Below are positions 42,178 through 55,944 of a stretch of DNA of 56,776 nt, piece by piece; the stretch's first letter is position 1; every line of letters starts with the position of its first letter. The stretch comes from Hirudo medicinalis (lineage: Eukaryota > Annelida > Clitellata > Hirudinida > Hirudinidae): the NCBI GenBank assembly GCA_011800805.1, contig MPNW01000673.1, forward strand, positions 34,604 to 91,379. The letters are read 5' to 3'. The notes below the pieces were generated by a model, which was given only the letters and a program-made list of their open reading frames with translations, was not told the DNA's origin and made no database searches. A program made the position numbers and the translations under genes.

Positions 42178-42272
42178 TTGTATTTGCGTTTATATTTGTA
42201 TTTGTATTTCAATCTGTGTTTGTATCTGTGTTTGTATTTGTGTTTGTGTTTGTATTTGCATTTGCATTTGCA
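42178..42272. repeat. TTTGTATTTGTG tandem repeat
   Basis: Degenerate 6-bp unit (TTTGTR) repeated about 15 times, giving a Tyr/Leu/Cys-rich spurious frame. Confidence 0.8.
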
Positions 42273-43630
42273 ATTGGTAGCAAAAAAAATATTTGTGTGC
42301 TACGAATTTAGAAACGATTTCAACTTGTATGGATAATAAATTGAAGTAATAGATTAATTAAAAAAAACTTATATTTGGATGTCAAGTTAATTGATAAAGT
42401 TTAACAGATGAATGTATTTTTTTGTTCTGACTATTTTAGGTCAGTTTTTTGAAACCTGAACATTGAATTCATAAATTCAGAGAGGAATGAAAGCGTGATT
42501 GCGATCTGCACGTCTGAAATATTTTATCCATAGATCCAAATCTCAATAAAAAATATCATCCTTACTCATGAATTAAAAGAATTTCCGATAGGAATGAACT
42601 CATTATCTTTTCTATAAATTTAGAAACAATTCAAACAAATTCATTCGCAGTTTGTCAACCTCAAGTAATCAATCGACAGATAATTTTAATACTAGCGGTT
42701 AAAATTAATGGAAACGAAGCCATTAAACTCCACATTGACAAGTGGAGAGGTATTGCTCCTAGACGCACGTCACACAATAAATTGCCATCGTTTGTACACG
42801 CTCATTTCCATCGTGGAATGCTGTAACAAGCACCTCCAATGCTCCATCGGCCCTGCTTAATTGCCGGTTCTCCCTAGTGGAAACATTTTCAGACTTTTTT
42901 TGACTGGCCTTACATTATCCTCCAGTTGCCGATGGTTTTGTAGTTTTGCTTAAAAAATTCAAAGATAAAAATGGACTCTTAAAAGTGTGGAATTTTTGTT
43001 GTGTTGCAATAAATCTTAAATAATAATTCTGAAAATCACTTCTTTTGCTTTGGTTATTCAGAGAAGGAGTAATGTCGAGTTTGGACGCCGTTATGGCTTT
43101 AAATGATTAAATAGATCGTCAAAACAAATGCATTGTGAGTCACATTTCAAATATTCCAAGATCAAAATAAGTTTTTTTTAAATTACCAACTTATTGGTGA
43201 GGTTACTAAATTTTAAAAAAATGTGGAAGCATCTTACATACTTTATAAAAGCGATGATCGAAAATCTATTAATTTTTTATTTTAAGTTTTTTTTGTTGAT
43301 TTATTAATTTTCAGTTTTAAAAGATATTAGTCAATAATTTATGATGGACGATGTTGAATTGTTTCCGTTTTATATTTTGGCTTCAAGATCGAGGTACTTC
43401 GCGTGTGCCACATAAAATTTTTGTAAAAAATGCTTATATTGAATAAAAGCAATAAAAAAACTATTTTTATTTAAAAAATAAAAATTAAAAAAATCATCTA
43501 TACAAAAAAAACGCCACTTGTTTGAAAATTTACGTGTTCAATGTTTTATCATTGTTTACAATCTATTTTGGATTTGTGGCTCGATGAGTGGTCGCGGCGG
43601 ACATCTTTTTGAAAGTTTTAATCAGCAATT
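42273..43630. other. intergenic upstream of NELF-A
   Basis: AT-rich, no recognised gene. The last few hundred bases should contain the NELF-A promoter; no motif stands out. Confidence 0.4.
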
Positions 43631-46600
43631 ATGGCCGGAAGGGAGAGCGAAATCACTGTCTGGCTAAATAATAAACTAGGATCTACAGATGACTTTTGGT
43701 CTGGCATTTCAATCAGTTCGAGACTGACGAAAGATCGCTTGATGAGCGCCATACAATATTTTCGTTCACTCCAAGCTCACGTCAAAGTAAAACTGCTCCT
43801 CGCATTTCTTCACGTTCCCAGGAGACTTAGAGATGAGGTTGATTTCGAATTGTAATCCTTCTCGACTTTTCTTAGTCGCTTCGATGTACCCGTCATCTGA
43901 GTAGCATTGCGTCATTCTTTTGTTAGCGATATTCCGGAGCACCAGGGTGACGACACAGTATTCTACATCGTAGTTTACTTGCAAATAAAGCACTGCATTT
44001 GTAGTGTATCGACATTTTAATTTCATCATCTTTGTCAGAACCATAAGGTTTTAACCCTCTCACATTCATCCTCTTTTAATAAGAATATACCCAGACCCAT
44101 GTTACTAAAGTTTAAAAGCCCAAACTTGCTCCTAAAATTAATTGAGTAATTTATGTAGCTCATCATTCATGTATGGCATCCGACAAGAGGATGATTTGAA
44201 TGTGATAATTGGTATCATTAACAAGTTATCAATTTGAACAAACTATGTAGAAAATAGAAAATCTAGATCTCACTGTTCACCTTAAACATCTAATATAAGA
44301 AATATTATTATTATTATTATCGTTATTATTATTATTATTATTATTGTTATCATTATTGTTATTATTATATGTATTATTTGGCTAGATTACATGACAAACT
44401 CTTGAAAATACCATGTATAAAAAGATTGATTTAGAAGCTCACAAACTAATGAAATGTCTATTGAACGTCCATGGAGTTCACTTTGACACCTCAACTGAGA
44501 TTGCATAACGAGACGACTTCCTCGATTGCTTCAGAGAAACGAGAAATGATCGTCAAATAAATAGTTGCTTTTAGTAATTAATTGTAATTAATCAAGGAAA
44601 TTGATGGTTTGCTGTCAAGTAATTGGACCTGCTTGTTTTGCAGTGTCTCATTCTTGACATCATTCAGTCAAATATGGCATTCATCTGGTCATCATCATCA
44701 TCATAATCTTTGGACAGGTTCTTTGACTCAGTCTACCAGATTTAACTTGTCCAAACCAGCCAGCTTAGACTGTGCTTTGTTTTCCTTCCTAGCGTATTGT
44801 GCTGACACTCAGTCAAATTCAATGATTAGGGTTTCTTCTGTATCAACTTGTTTTTCCTTGTCCAAGGAGTGTCTTAATTCACTCTGTTGATGTAATGATA
44901 GTGATAATGATGTTGTTACATTGATGCAATCCGGCCAGTCACAGCTCATCTTAAAATCACCAAATAACGCCTCAAAAAACGCATTTCTATGTTTATTTCT
45001 AAGTCGCTACTACTAATTAAGCATTGCTAATTTGTAATCACTTGGGATCATAAACTCTAGACTTCCTAACAACTTCATTGTCGATGTTGATCAAGAAATT
45101 GCACGCAGTTCGTGTTGAATGACATCCGATAAGTCACCAATCATTCATTGGTCACCATTCATTCATTGATCCTTCTGATTGTTTTCCAGTGGAGAGACGA
45201 CCTGGACCTCCTGTACAAGGTCGCATGCACTGATGGCGACCTCTGGGTTTCCATGGTAGCGGAGGTGCTGAGGACTTTCCCCGAGTCCGGAGACTTGAAC
45301 TTGGATGTCAAAGAGGACCACAGGAGCTACCACGACATGGTGAATGACCTCAAGAAGATGGGTGGGTCTTAGGGGGGAATTGAGGTGGGGGGTAACTGGG
45401 GTGGAAAATTGATGTTTTGGATGAGATGCACTTTTACCTTCGTAGATTTATTTTGTGAACCTTTGTGTTAAATGGCTTACAATTTGATCTCGGGAGGTTT
45501 GTGGCCAATTTCAGGGGTGGGGGTGGGAGGAGGTCAATTGATGGATCTCATTGGAGTTGATTTCTGAACAAATACCGACCGACCGAGAGATGATCACAAT
45601 TCTGTCAGTGCATGTCGGTTTCGATCTGATTTCAGAAGGATGCAAACAAATTTGAATGTTTTTATTTTTTTTTTGCAAAACAGTGTGCATTTCAAATCAT
45701 GCCAACTAGAATCATTGCTTATATTTTAAAATCACTGACTGATTTGAAGATGCCTTCATTATCACTTTAGATGCAATCAATTTTCACACTTAGACCTTCA
45801 TTGACTGTCAATTTCAATTAATTAATATAAATCCATTCAATAATTCTCCTGAAGTGAGGCAACAGCACAGCATAAACATGCTACCGATGGAGAGCAGTTA
45901 CCTCAACAGGACCTCGTTGAACTCTTTGTACCCAGTTCTGCCCATCCAGTCAAAGCACTTTGCCATCAAAAGGAAGCCGAAGTCTGCTGCACTCAGAGTG
46001 GAAACCCTGCAGAAGTGTGAGTTGGAAATCGTTCCTCGGTTTTGGGTTCATCTGTTTTGAAGTTTCTGTTAGTGTAACTTGTGGCAGTTTATTTACTGTG
46101 ATTCTTGTTGTTATTATTATTGTTGTTGTTACTGTTGCTGANGTGTGAGTTGGAAATCGTTCCTCGGTTTTGGGTTCATCTGTTTTGAAGTTTCTGTTAG
46201 TGTAACTTGTGGCAGTTTATTTACTGTGATTCTTGTTGTTATTATTATTGTTGTTGTTACTGTTGCTGATGTTGTTGTTGTTGTTGTTTGTATTTTTTTT
46301 AAACGTATTAGTAAACGTACATCATGCTGCAAAGTGTGGTTTGTTTTCAATGGAGCTTCCAACTGAAAGTATCATTCTACTATGTACTATGTACTGTTAA
46401 ACAAATCTTTGAAATTGTTTCAGACTTTAACATTCTGTCGTTTCGTCTGTTCTTAAAAAATTATTTGGCAGGAAAATAAAATTGACAACATGCCATCTTT
46501 CAGTCAAAATGTTGTGAGATGCTGCTGTCATTGTTGCTGATGATCGGGCTAAAATTAGACTCATTTTTTTTTGTGTTTTTAAATTTTGTGGGTGGTCTCG

Positions 46601-48710
46601 ACTGCTGTATGATTGAGTACTTTGAGGTCATGACGTGAGGAGAAAACACTTGATGTGACAGTTGCTGTTTAATTATATTTTAATTATATTAAACTGATAT
46701 ATATTTAACTGATTATATTTAACTGATGCCAGTTTAAAGTGGTAGAGGTTGGTGCTAATGTCACTTTTATTGGGGCTGGATCAAAGAAATGAATCAGAGA
46801 CATATGTCTCCTTTCAGCCCTAATTGTCATCTGTCTCTTTGAAATTCTTTGTGAGACTTGTTTTCCAAAACTGTCACAAAGAGGTGCTTATTCATTCATC
46901 CATTCATTGATTTTACATCCATTAGTCAACATTCGTATGATCGATGACGATTCCTTTAAAAGTTCTTCAGGTTTTATTTTGATTATTCATTTCTTGGCCA
47001 ATTTGTTATTATAATTACCATCATCATAATGATCGTCATCTGCTGACATTAACTCTACCTTATTTAAAATGCTAAATGTTTATCGATATCCTTTATTTTT
47101 CAGCCACTGATGCGGCAAAGAAAAGCATTTCCTCGTTTCCAGTCAAGATGAGGAGCTTTGCCAAAAAGATGGACGATGACAGTGAGTTCTTCAGGCTTTC
47201 ATCTCCCTGTGTCAGAGGTCACGAGAATGAGCCCATCTCTTGAGCTTTGACCTTTGGCTTTAGATCTTAACCTTTAACCTGTCGAGTTGAAAAGTTTTGC
47301 ACAGATAGAAAGTGCTATTATAAGATATGTTTTCTCTGGTCTCAAAGCATTGATGAGGAAGGAATTAAGTCATATTTCTTAAAGTGCTCATTCGTTTTTT
47401 TGCATGCTTGCGTGTTCGACTGTGCAACAACTTCTGGAAATACACCTTTGTGAAATTCTCAGGGGTGTCGTCAAAAAATAATGCAATGTCCATTTCAAAC
47501 AATCGCTTAGACCAGCGGCCTGTAAACCCATAATTACTCCCGAACATACATGTTGTTGAATTTCACCACTCCATTCACAGCCCCACTGAAGGGCTTACCG
47601 AACAACACCCTTACCGGTTCAAACCTGAGGACAAATTCTTTATTGGGTCGGTTCTCTGGTCTGCAGGGTCAGAAAAGGGAACTAGGCAATCAGAAAGAGG
47701 GAGGAATCAAGGTGGATGGAGTTGACCTACTTTGATTGGCAGTAATTTGCGTTTATTTATGCTAATCTCTCAGTGGAGTGGTTAAGATTGGAATGCAAAT
47801 TTTAGCCTCTTAGTCGTTGATGATGGATAATGACGTTTCTCTGTGATGCTGTGATGGTGGATGTGATTTCACTTGTTAATGCTATATTGTCATGATTTGT
47901 TTTCCAGTTGCTCGATTTTGATGCTCTACCACTGAGTGCCAAAGAGACCAGGAAGAGGAGAAAATTGGGTCAGTTCAATTATCTATTTTTAGCCTTTGAC
48001 CTTTTCACCCGAGCGAACTCTAAAGGTCGTCGACGACCTTTGCGTGATGAACCATCTTGAACTTCGGGCATCACACCTGCTGATTGCACCTCATTCGTTT
48101 CTACGTATTTTTTGACAAGATTGATTTGTTTGGGATTCTAAGCACATCCTCACATTAAGTACATCTGCCTGCTGGTCTGTCGAAAATGCATTCGATTAAT
48201 GAGATGCGTCGTCAATGGTTGCGACTTATTTTCTGTTCGTTCCGTACGCCATCACATTTCCATCGCGTTGTTATTCTACTAGTCGACAATTAATCCATTA
48301 ATGACATCATTGATTGGTATTGTTATTTTTATTCTCATTGTTATTAAGTTATGTGGTAACATAACTTGTTATAAATATCATCAACTTCATCACTCAGAAT
48401 TGGAGCAGCAGAAAGCAGCCAAGAAGGAGGAAGCTCTGGCAGCTGCGACAGCTGCTGCCACTTCCACTGCAACGCCCGTGTCGTCTGCCATGCCAGACTA
48501 TGCTGCCGGACTGCTGGCAGTTGCTTCATTTGAGGTGAGGATGACAACTCTTGGTGACAGTCATGTGGTGAAAATTATGGCATTGTCATTAATTTCTTGA
48601 GGTCATCTTACACAAGACATCATGATTCAATTGATGAATGTTTTGAGACATGTCATGATTTTGACAATAATAATGATGACGAAGACTAAAGTAAGACAGT
48701 AATGGGACTG

Positions 48711-48745
<35 letters not shown>

Positions 48746-50692
48746 AGGTCTTAACGATCACTCAGCTATCAGTCTGCTTAACATCCGACGATAGGATGCT
48801 GAAAATGACACTAAACGATTGTATTATCATCACTTCTGGTGATTACGATGACAATGCTCAGAATTCAATGCAAATATATTTCATCATCATAATCATCGTT
48901 GACGTTTCCTAACTCTTTCCAGAGCTTGAAATCCTCCCAGACTCCCTCAGAGCAGTCTTCGGTCTCCGCGGCAACCATGGCCGCGGTTGTCGTGACGACA
49001 GCCCCCACCACTGCTTCCGTGCCCCTCCTCTCGCCGAACATCATCATCTCTTCTGCCAACACTCTGCCCACCCATCAGATAAGATTAACCGTGTTGCCTG
49101 GTGAGTCGTGCCGATAAAAAGAGAGTCTGCCGAACATGTTCGGCACACGATAGGGTTGCGATGGAGGTTATGATGATGATGGCGGTAATGATGATGATAG
49201 CAATGTCATGAATCTGACGGCTGTAGTAGTCATTGGATGAGCTTTTTGCAGCTATTCATTGGTGCAGAGAGTGACTGGAAAAGTCGCAGATCGCCTCTTG
49301 ATTATGTATAACCACTGCAGTAGGCAAGATAAGCAAGTTTAATTGCTAATTAGATATTAATTAACCATCATTATAATTATTACTCATTCTATTAGTTATT
49401 ACGAATTAGCCACTACTGCATCTAATTAATCTTCATTGATCTATACATTTTCAGTCAACACATCAACAGCTCAAACTCTCCAACAGCAGCAGCAGCACCA
49501 ACAACAGCAGAGACCACAACTACTGCAACAGCAGCAGTTCACCCCGATCTTCATTACCCAACAGAATCGACCGCCCATGATTCTCACCACCCAGAGGCTC
49601 AACCAGCCCTCCACCATCCTCATCCAGCCGGCCATATCCTCGGCCGCACCGACGTCCCTGGTTCTGCGTCCTCCCGGCTCGCTGGTCGACGGTTCGAATC
49701 CCGTGAGGAACCTCGTTTCGACGAGGATCAAGACGCTGCAGGTATGGAAATCGTTTTCGTTGTTTCATTTGTGATTTTATTCATTCATTTTTATTTATTA
49801 TTTTATTATGATTATCGTGTTATTATTATTTTTATTTTATATTATTTAATTGTCTCTTGTCTGTCCATCTCAGTTGTGACGTTGGATTACGGATTAAGCG
49901 GATATATATATATGTATATTGTTTGTTTTGGTTTTATGGTTATGATAACAACAACAATAATAATAATAAAAGGGAGAAGAAAATTTGGATCGCATATATT
50001 TGTATCAACGTTATTGTTATTATTATTTAAATCAGATGACAACTCAGGTATCACTTTGCTTTCTGAGACTTGGTTTATAAATATTAAATATTTAGTGGTT
50101 ATTATTAATATTATTACCATTAATTTTGTTAATAGAATTTCATTGGTTACTTTTGTTTTGCTCTGCATTAACACTTACCTGGCCGTGACATTTTGGTGGT
50201 TTTCATGACTTTTAAACTCTTTGATTAGCTAATTAGGATTTTCGATTATCAAAGAGGGAGTTATTTATCCGTGCACCGAGAATGTTGTGATCCTCCACAA
50301 TGGCTCGGCAATAATGTTTAGTGAGCTGAGATTCAAATTTAGTACTCGAGTGATATTTAATAATGTAATTATTATTATTCATAATTGAGTATTTGGAATG
50401 ATTGAGACTTTGAGACACGTGGTACGAGACAATTGTATTCCGGCTTGTTTATGACATGGTTGAGTGCTCAAATCGACAATTTCCTCAAACATGAAACGAT
50501 CGATCAATGCCGTTGTTGACTTCTTTGTAGTCTCCTCAACATCAAATCCTCAGTCCTCCTCCACAGCAACAACTACCAACAGCCGTCACCAACAACAACA
50601 ACGGCATCAACAATGCTTCTGCGCCGGCCAATGAGGGCCAGCCTAAGAAGGAGCTATTCCTAACGGTCTGTATTCCTTAGCAACTGACTTTC

Positions 50693-50735
<43 letters not shown>

Positions 50736-51466
50736 GACATATTATACCTTCTCATAATTTTTTTTTTATTATTATTGATGATCACATGCATCACTATTGA
50801 TATCTTAAATGCAATCAGTCAGTGCACTGATTTTATGACCTTTAACTCCACAGAGGGAACAGGTCCTTAAAGCCCAGGAAATGTTCACCATGTACTCGGG
50901 CATCACAAGATCTGAGAAGGCACTCATATTGGGGTTCATGGCAGGAGCCAGGGGTGGGTTTTCATTTTACTTTGGAAATGATGATGATGATGATGATGAT
51001 GATTTGTTGACTTACGCTGCACAATTGAATGGCCATTGTTTACACATTACACATTGTTTACAAGTTAACCGAGAGTGTTATGTTCCTTCAAGTGGGGTTA
51101 AAGAACAGTCGTTGTGTGTTGAGTTCAAAACCCAGCTTGCACTGCCTCAAGCATCCTTGGGAAGCTGCATTACATAAATTACATGCATTACATGCCCTGA
51201 TGCATGTGCTTATGGCACTGCTTAAGTATAACTGTTATTCACATTCTCATCATCTTATTCGACTCCAATCTTCTCCAGAGAACCCATGCCCCAACCAGGG
51301 CCCCGTGTTGAACATACGACTCGGGCAAACCACCGAAAGCCTCCCTCAGCCCGACGGAACTTTCCAGCCGATGGTCGTTGACACCTACCTCCAACTCAAC
51401 TACTCGAACGGAGAGTTCAAGAAACTCCAAAAGATCAGGGGCAAAGATGGCGGAGAAGGCGACTGA
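43631..51466 (+). CDS. NELFA: negative elongation factor A
   Basis: Twelve exons in phase: 43631-43837, 45190-45361, 45855-46016, 47104-47181, 47581-47711, 47908-47968, 48398-48534, 48923-49100, 49455-49741, 50531-50665, 50854-50953, 51279-51466; 611 residues (human 528). The start (ESEITVWLNNKLGSTDDFW) and VKVKLLLAFLHVPRRLRDE match the HDAg-like N-terminal domain that contacts NELF-C and RNA polymerase II. KHFAIKRKPKSAALR, PLKGLPNN, KLLDFDALP, KRRK and MPDYAAGLL match conserved blocks in order. A Q/S/T-rich linker follows, then a C-terminal block (FTMYSGITRSEKALILGFMA, RENPCPNQGPVLNIRL) almost as in human. NELF holds polymerase II paused near promoters with DSIF. The exon-3 donor region at 46015 is duplicated around an N. 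Confidence 0.95.
46015..46269. repeat. exact 127-bp duplication around a single N
   Basis: 46015-46141 and 46143-46269 are identical and separated only by the N at 46142. The duplicated block contains the exon-3 donor of NELF-A (GTGTGAGT) and a TTG/TTA run. Best explained as two contig ends that overlap but were joined without merging. Confidence 0.9.
48715..48746. repeat. (ATC)n microsatellite in NELF-A intron
   Basis: About ten perfect ATC units. Confidence 0.9.
50697..50735. repeat. (ATT)n microsatellite in NELF-A intron
   Basis: About thirteen perfect ATT units between exons 50665 and 50854. Confidence 0.9.
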
Positions 51467-53989
51467 AAAGGGGGAGGCGGTGATCCTCGGGATGCTCGCT
51501 CGGTTGCATTCAAGAATTGCAAGACTGCGATTTTTGTCCATTTTGTTTTTATTTTTAAAGTTATTATTTTCATCGAATTTGTAATTACCTGAAGTAATTG
51601 ACTGCGGATTTTATTTTTATTTCATTTCTTCTTTTTTTTTTGACGCTCGAAATTGAAAATATCTCCATCTTGCGTTGGTTTGTGTCGGACGGATGTCAAA
51701 ACTTCGTCTGGAACTTGTAGAGTGTTGTTAGCGCCGACTCAGACGACGACGATGGTGATGATGAAAATGGTATTTATTATTTTAATCAGCAATGAAAATG
51801 CCTGGGTGTGATGTGATGACTAGAGGTGTGGACACGTGATTTGAATATTCAAATGTGGATCGTTTCTCTGTTCTTACAATTCAATTAGAGCCACTTTCAT
51901 CGGTACTTTGTAAGCACATAGGAATATACTTATTTGCATACGAATATGTTTATTTTGAGATTGATTTTTTTTGCGGCAGATGTCCCTTTTAGACACCGAA
52001 CATTAGTAATTGAATATTCGACAATATTCAATTGAACGACTGCTCTGACGTCGATGTGTAGATTTTGATGGTCAGATTTTAAGTGATTTGCAACTAATTA
52101 CGAGCAACAAGATTTGTTCAATTGCAGAATAAGAAGCAAACTATTTCGAGTCATTGCTATCTTTTCATGCGTTATTGTTGTTATCAATGATGACGATGAT
52201 CGGCTCCGGATTGTATTTCCAAAGTCTTGCTAGGATTTTGTTGAGGTTTTGAAGTGTATTCGAGAAACTATTTTTAGATCCTATAACTACATATTTGCAT
52301 ATTTGGAAAGTCACCTGTATGTAAATATGTATCTTATTACGTGCTTTGGTTATGTACATTTACAGTGGAGTTTCTATTTTTTTAAAGATAATGTGATTAA
52401 TAATAACAGTTATTATTATTTAATAATTATTATTATTTAATTTATAATTATTATTCTTTAATTAAATTATTATTATTATAATAATTATTTTTATTGAACT
52501 TTTAATTATTTTCGTTCTCGTTATTTTTATTATTATTATTATCGTTTGGAACTATCAAGGTCCTTTTTTATATACTTGGGTCGTTTAATTTGGCTCTTTT
52601 GGTTCATTGTCCCCCACACTGCTCCTTTGGTTCATTGTCCCTCACTGCTCCTTTGGTTCATTGTCCCCCCCACTGCTCCTTTGGTTTTCATTCACCTTTT
52701 CAGAGAGGCAGCTTTCGTTTTATTTGATTTCATTTCATTCTCTTGTTTTTGAAATAACTTCCTTATTTGTAAGTTTTGTAAGGTGCTGTGTTCACCCGAC
52801 ATTGTGACATGTTAACCATCTGTTCTTGATTTGTGCTTCTTCACTTTCTATTGGTTGATTGCAATGGTGAAGGATGTGGTAGCTGTTATGATGATGATGA
52901 AGTTGGAGATTGATGATGGAATGTGATGATGAAGTTGGAGATTGGTGGTGAAATGAGATGTTGAGCAGCTAGAAGTATGGTTGTGATGATGGAGAGCCAG
53001 TGGTGTGTAAGAGACCCCAACGTGAAGTATGACTTGCTTTTCGTCGGTTTTATTTTCATTTCTTCGTTCGATGCGAATGTCTGTTACTCATCTATGATCA
53101 TTTCATCATCTTTTATCAAAAACTGTGTGCTGTTGTTTTTGTTGTTACTGTTTTATTGATGCTATTATTTTTATTAATTTTTCATATTTTAATGCTCTAA
53201 ATTGTGGACTAATTATATGTTATTATTATCAACATCACCCTCGTCATCATCACCGACTTACCGCAAATGTTTACTATCACTGTTGTTGTGATGGGATCTT
53301 TTAAATTGGAAATTATAAAGCGAATCTTACCTTGTTTGAACCGCAGACCAGTAAAATCGTCGCTAGGTTAGGCGATTTTGCTACTGGTTTCTGAACACTG
53401 AGAAGCGGCGTAGACGACTTTTGTTTCTCATGTTTCGGATTATTTTAAGGGAAGTAATACGTTGTAAATTCTACGAATGATCTATTTGAAGTCATCGGAG
53501 TAGAGTATTTAGCGTCAATTTTTCGACGTTTGTGCTGAAATAAAACTGATCGAATGTTGTCCCGGTAAATTCACACATCCTCCTCTGGATCATTGTTGGA
53601 CAGCTGCCTTCCGAAACACGATGTCAGAGTCTGTTTCATTGAAATCTCATCTATTTGAGGCTACTGTTTTCGACTTGATGAAATTGTATTGTTTAAGCTA
53701 CATTTTAAAGATCATAACGCAAAAGTATAGTTATTGAAAGTTTGCGACTAAAGTCTGGTCAAATTTAACTTTAAGCGGAGGAAAATAAAAATTCAGTAAA
53801 GATGTTCTTTTGCATACATTGTGTTTATTACAAACAAATTTAATTCGATAAAAAAATAGGCTACTGATTAAAAGTAAATAGAAAATAATTCAATATAGAA
53901 GCCGAGTTTTGAACTCTAGGTTCACTTTTAGTTGATAGCTAATCGAATAGTTCCCGCTGTTCGTTCAGATGTCTTGGAAATAGAACAGA
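51467..53989. other. intergenic between NELF-A and MND1
   Basis: Contains the NELF-A 3' UTR and the MND1 promoter side. A 27-bp tandem repeat (TTGGTTCATTGTCCC..CACTGCTCC, three copies) lies at 52600-52685 and an imperfect hairpin at 53344-53393. No further gene recognised. Confidence 0.45.
53344..53393. other. 50-bp imperfect hairpin
   Basis: CAGACCAGTAAAATCG faces CGATTTTGCTACTGGTTTCTG across a short loop (GTCGCTAGGTTAGG). The arms pair with two small bulges. It could be a palindromic MITE or a structured RNA; no conservation can be judged from one copy. Confidence 0.45.
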
Positions 53990-55944
53990 ATGGTATGATC
54001 ACAATAATGGCGCTGTTTAATAGTTAATCTCACAATTTGATTTGAACTGCGATCGTTTGATTACAGAACTAATCTCGTCTACGAAAACATTTGCTTAAAA
54101 ATTTTATGCTAAGACTGCTATATATCATAATTGAAGTGATTTTATAAGTTTATTTTGCTACTAATCATTTAAATTGGTAATTTTTAAAGTCTAAAAAAAA
54201 GGGACTTAGCGTTGAGGAAAAAAGGACAAGAATGATGGAATTGTTTCATGAAAAGGTATTCTGGTTTCTGTTTTGTTGCTTATGTCATCAGTTTGTGTAT
54301 TTGTAAGAATAACTTGATGAGGTTACAACATCAAAAGAGATGTTTCTCAAACTTACAATGACAATGACGTTCAAAACGGTTGTTTGCCTTCTTTAATAGA
54401 ATTGCATCACATTCAAAAAGTATGATGCAATGATAATTGAATTTAGGGATGTTCCTATAGCTATTTTATATGTAATTGGAAATAAATTCATATCTCATTA
54501 AAAATAAAGCAGTTATATTTATCCTCATAAACAAGCTTTCATTCTCAGAAGGACTTCTTCCAGTTGAAAGAATTGGAGAAGTTGTGTCAGAAAGAGAAGG
54601 GAATAACCTCCATGTCTGTCAAGGAGATTCTCCAGAGTCTCGTCGACGATGGAATGGTTGACTCGGACAAGATCGGAACCTCAATCTACTTCTGGGCATT
54701 CCCCAGTAAGGCGAGCCAAAACGTGAGTTGAATGATTGTAGGATGTGTTTACACTGAGTTAGTTACGTTTAAACTCATGTTTCTAGTTAGTTGTATTCTA
54801 GTTGTGATGTAATTATACTTAAAGTATTGATTGTCATGAAATTTTAATCATTTCGATGATGATGACAGTAAAGATGTTGGAAATAAAAATTACATTATTG
54901 GGCTAACATCACCGAGTCCACTGGGATTCCAAAAATGAATATTTAAGCTTTAAAATATATTTTTTCAAAACTTCAGCTACAGTAATTTAACGTAATAAGT
55001 AATAAGTTCCGTAATTTAACTTTCTCATTTCCTTTTAATAATTTCAGAGAAATCAGAAACTTCTCGAGCTGAGCAGAAAAGAGGAGGAATTGTTGAAGAG
55101 GAGGAAGGATATGAAGGAAGCCATTGAAAGGGCAAAACGGGGTCGGGAGCCATCGGTTGTTACTGCTTGTTATTGTTGTTGTTGTTGCTTATTATTATTG
55201 TTGTTGCATTGAAGTCTATCATTAGCTATGACTGTTATCTATCATTCCATCATTTGTTAGTGCTAAGGATGATTATGATTAAGATGAAGATGATGGTGAT
55301 GTTAACATTGATGACAATGGTGACAGTGATGGTGATTGTGGTAATAGCAACTATGGTGATGCTTTACTGATGGTGATGACACCACCCATCTCAGGAGCAC
55401 CGAGTTTCCCTTCTGAAGCAGTTGGACGAGAGGAAAAGAGAGAAAGAAGAGTTGACGAAAGAGCTCGAGAAGTACAGGGAATGTGATCCTGCTGTACTCC
55501 AACAGGTCAAGAAGGAGTCTGTAGTTGCCATGGAAGCTGCCAACAGATGGACAGGTGATGGTTATGGTGGTGGTGGTAGTGATTATAGTTGCTGTGGTTT
55601 TAATGAGCAAGGTCGAGTCTAATACTGAGGACAATAATGCACCAAGGTGTTTGTCATTGCAAGACCACATGTTCTATGTTGCAGAATGACATGTCTGTCG
55701 GCTAATGCATTGTTTCAATGTTTGTATCATCGCATTAGTATCAGATCATGGTGTTAGTTGCTAACCTCATCATCCCATCTTGAAAAAGTAATAACAACAG
55801 CAGCCAATCATGGACCCGATCATGTTATTCCTCACAGACAACATATTCTCCTTCAAGGCCTGGCTCAAGAGGAAGTTCAACTGTGACGAGGCCACCATCA
55901 ACAAGCAGTTCGAAATACCTGAGAACCTTGATTACATCGAGTGA
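53990..55944 (+). CDS. MND1: meiotic nuclear division protein 1
   Basis: Six exons in phase: 53990-53992 (the ATG alone, donor ATG/GTATGA), 54190-54255, 54549-54722, 55048-55155, 55395-55554 and 55838-55944; 205 residues, exactly the human length. [19 protein letters not shown], then [42 protein letters not shown] form the winged-helix N-terminus. A charged coiled coil follows, then [19 protein letters not shown] and [11 protein letters not shown] at the end. MND1 pairs with HOP2/PSMC3IP and stimulates DMC1/RAD51 strand invasion in meiosis. The ATG-only first exon is inferred from the splice site and from family proteins that start MSKKKG; a four-codon upstream ORF (ATG at 53970) precedes it. 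The first coding A-run makes exon 2 an easy place for sequence error. Confidence 0.92.

Noticed and set aside
49744..50208. 154-codon hydrophobic frame after NELF-A exon 9
   Set aside because: It lies in an intron, is AT-rich low-complexity sequence, and NELF-A exons 9 and 10 join in phase across it.
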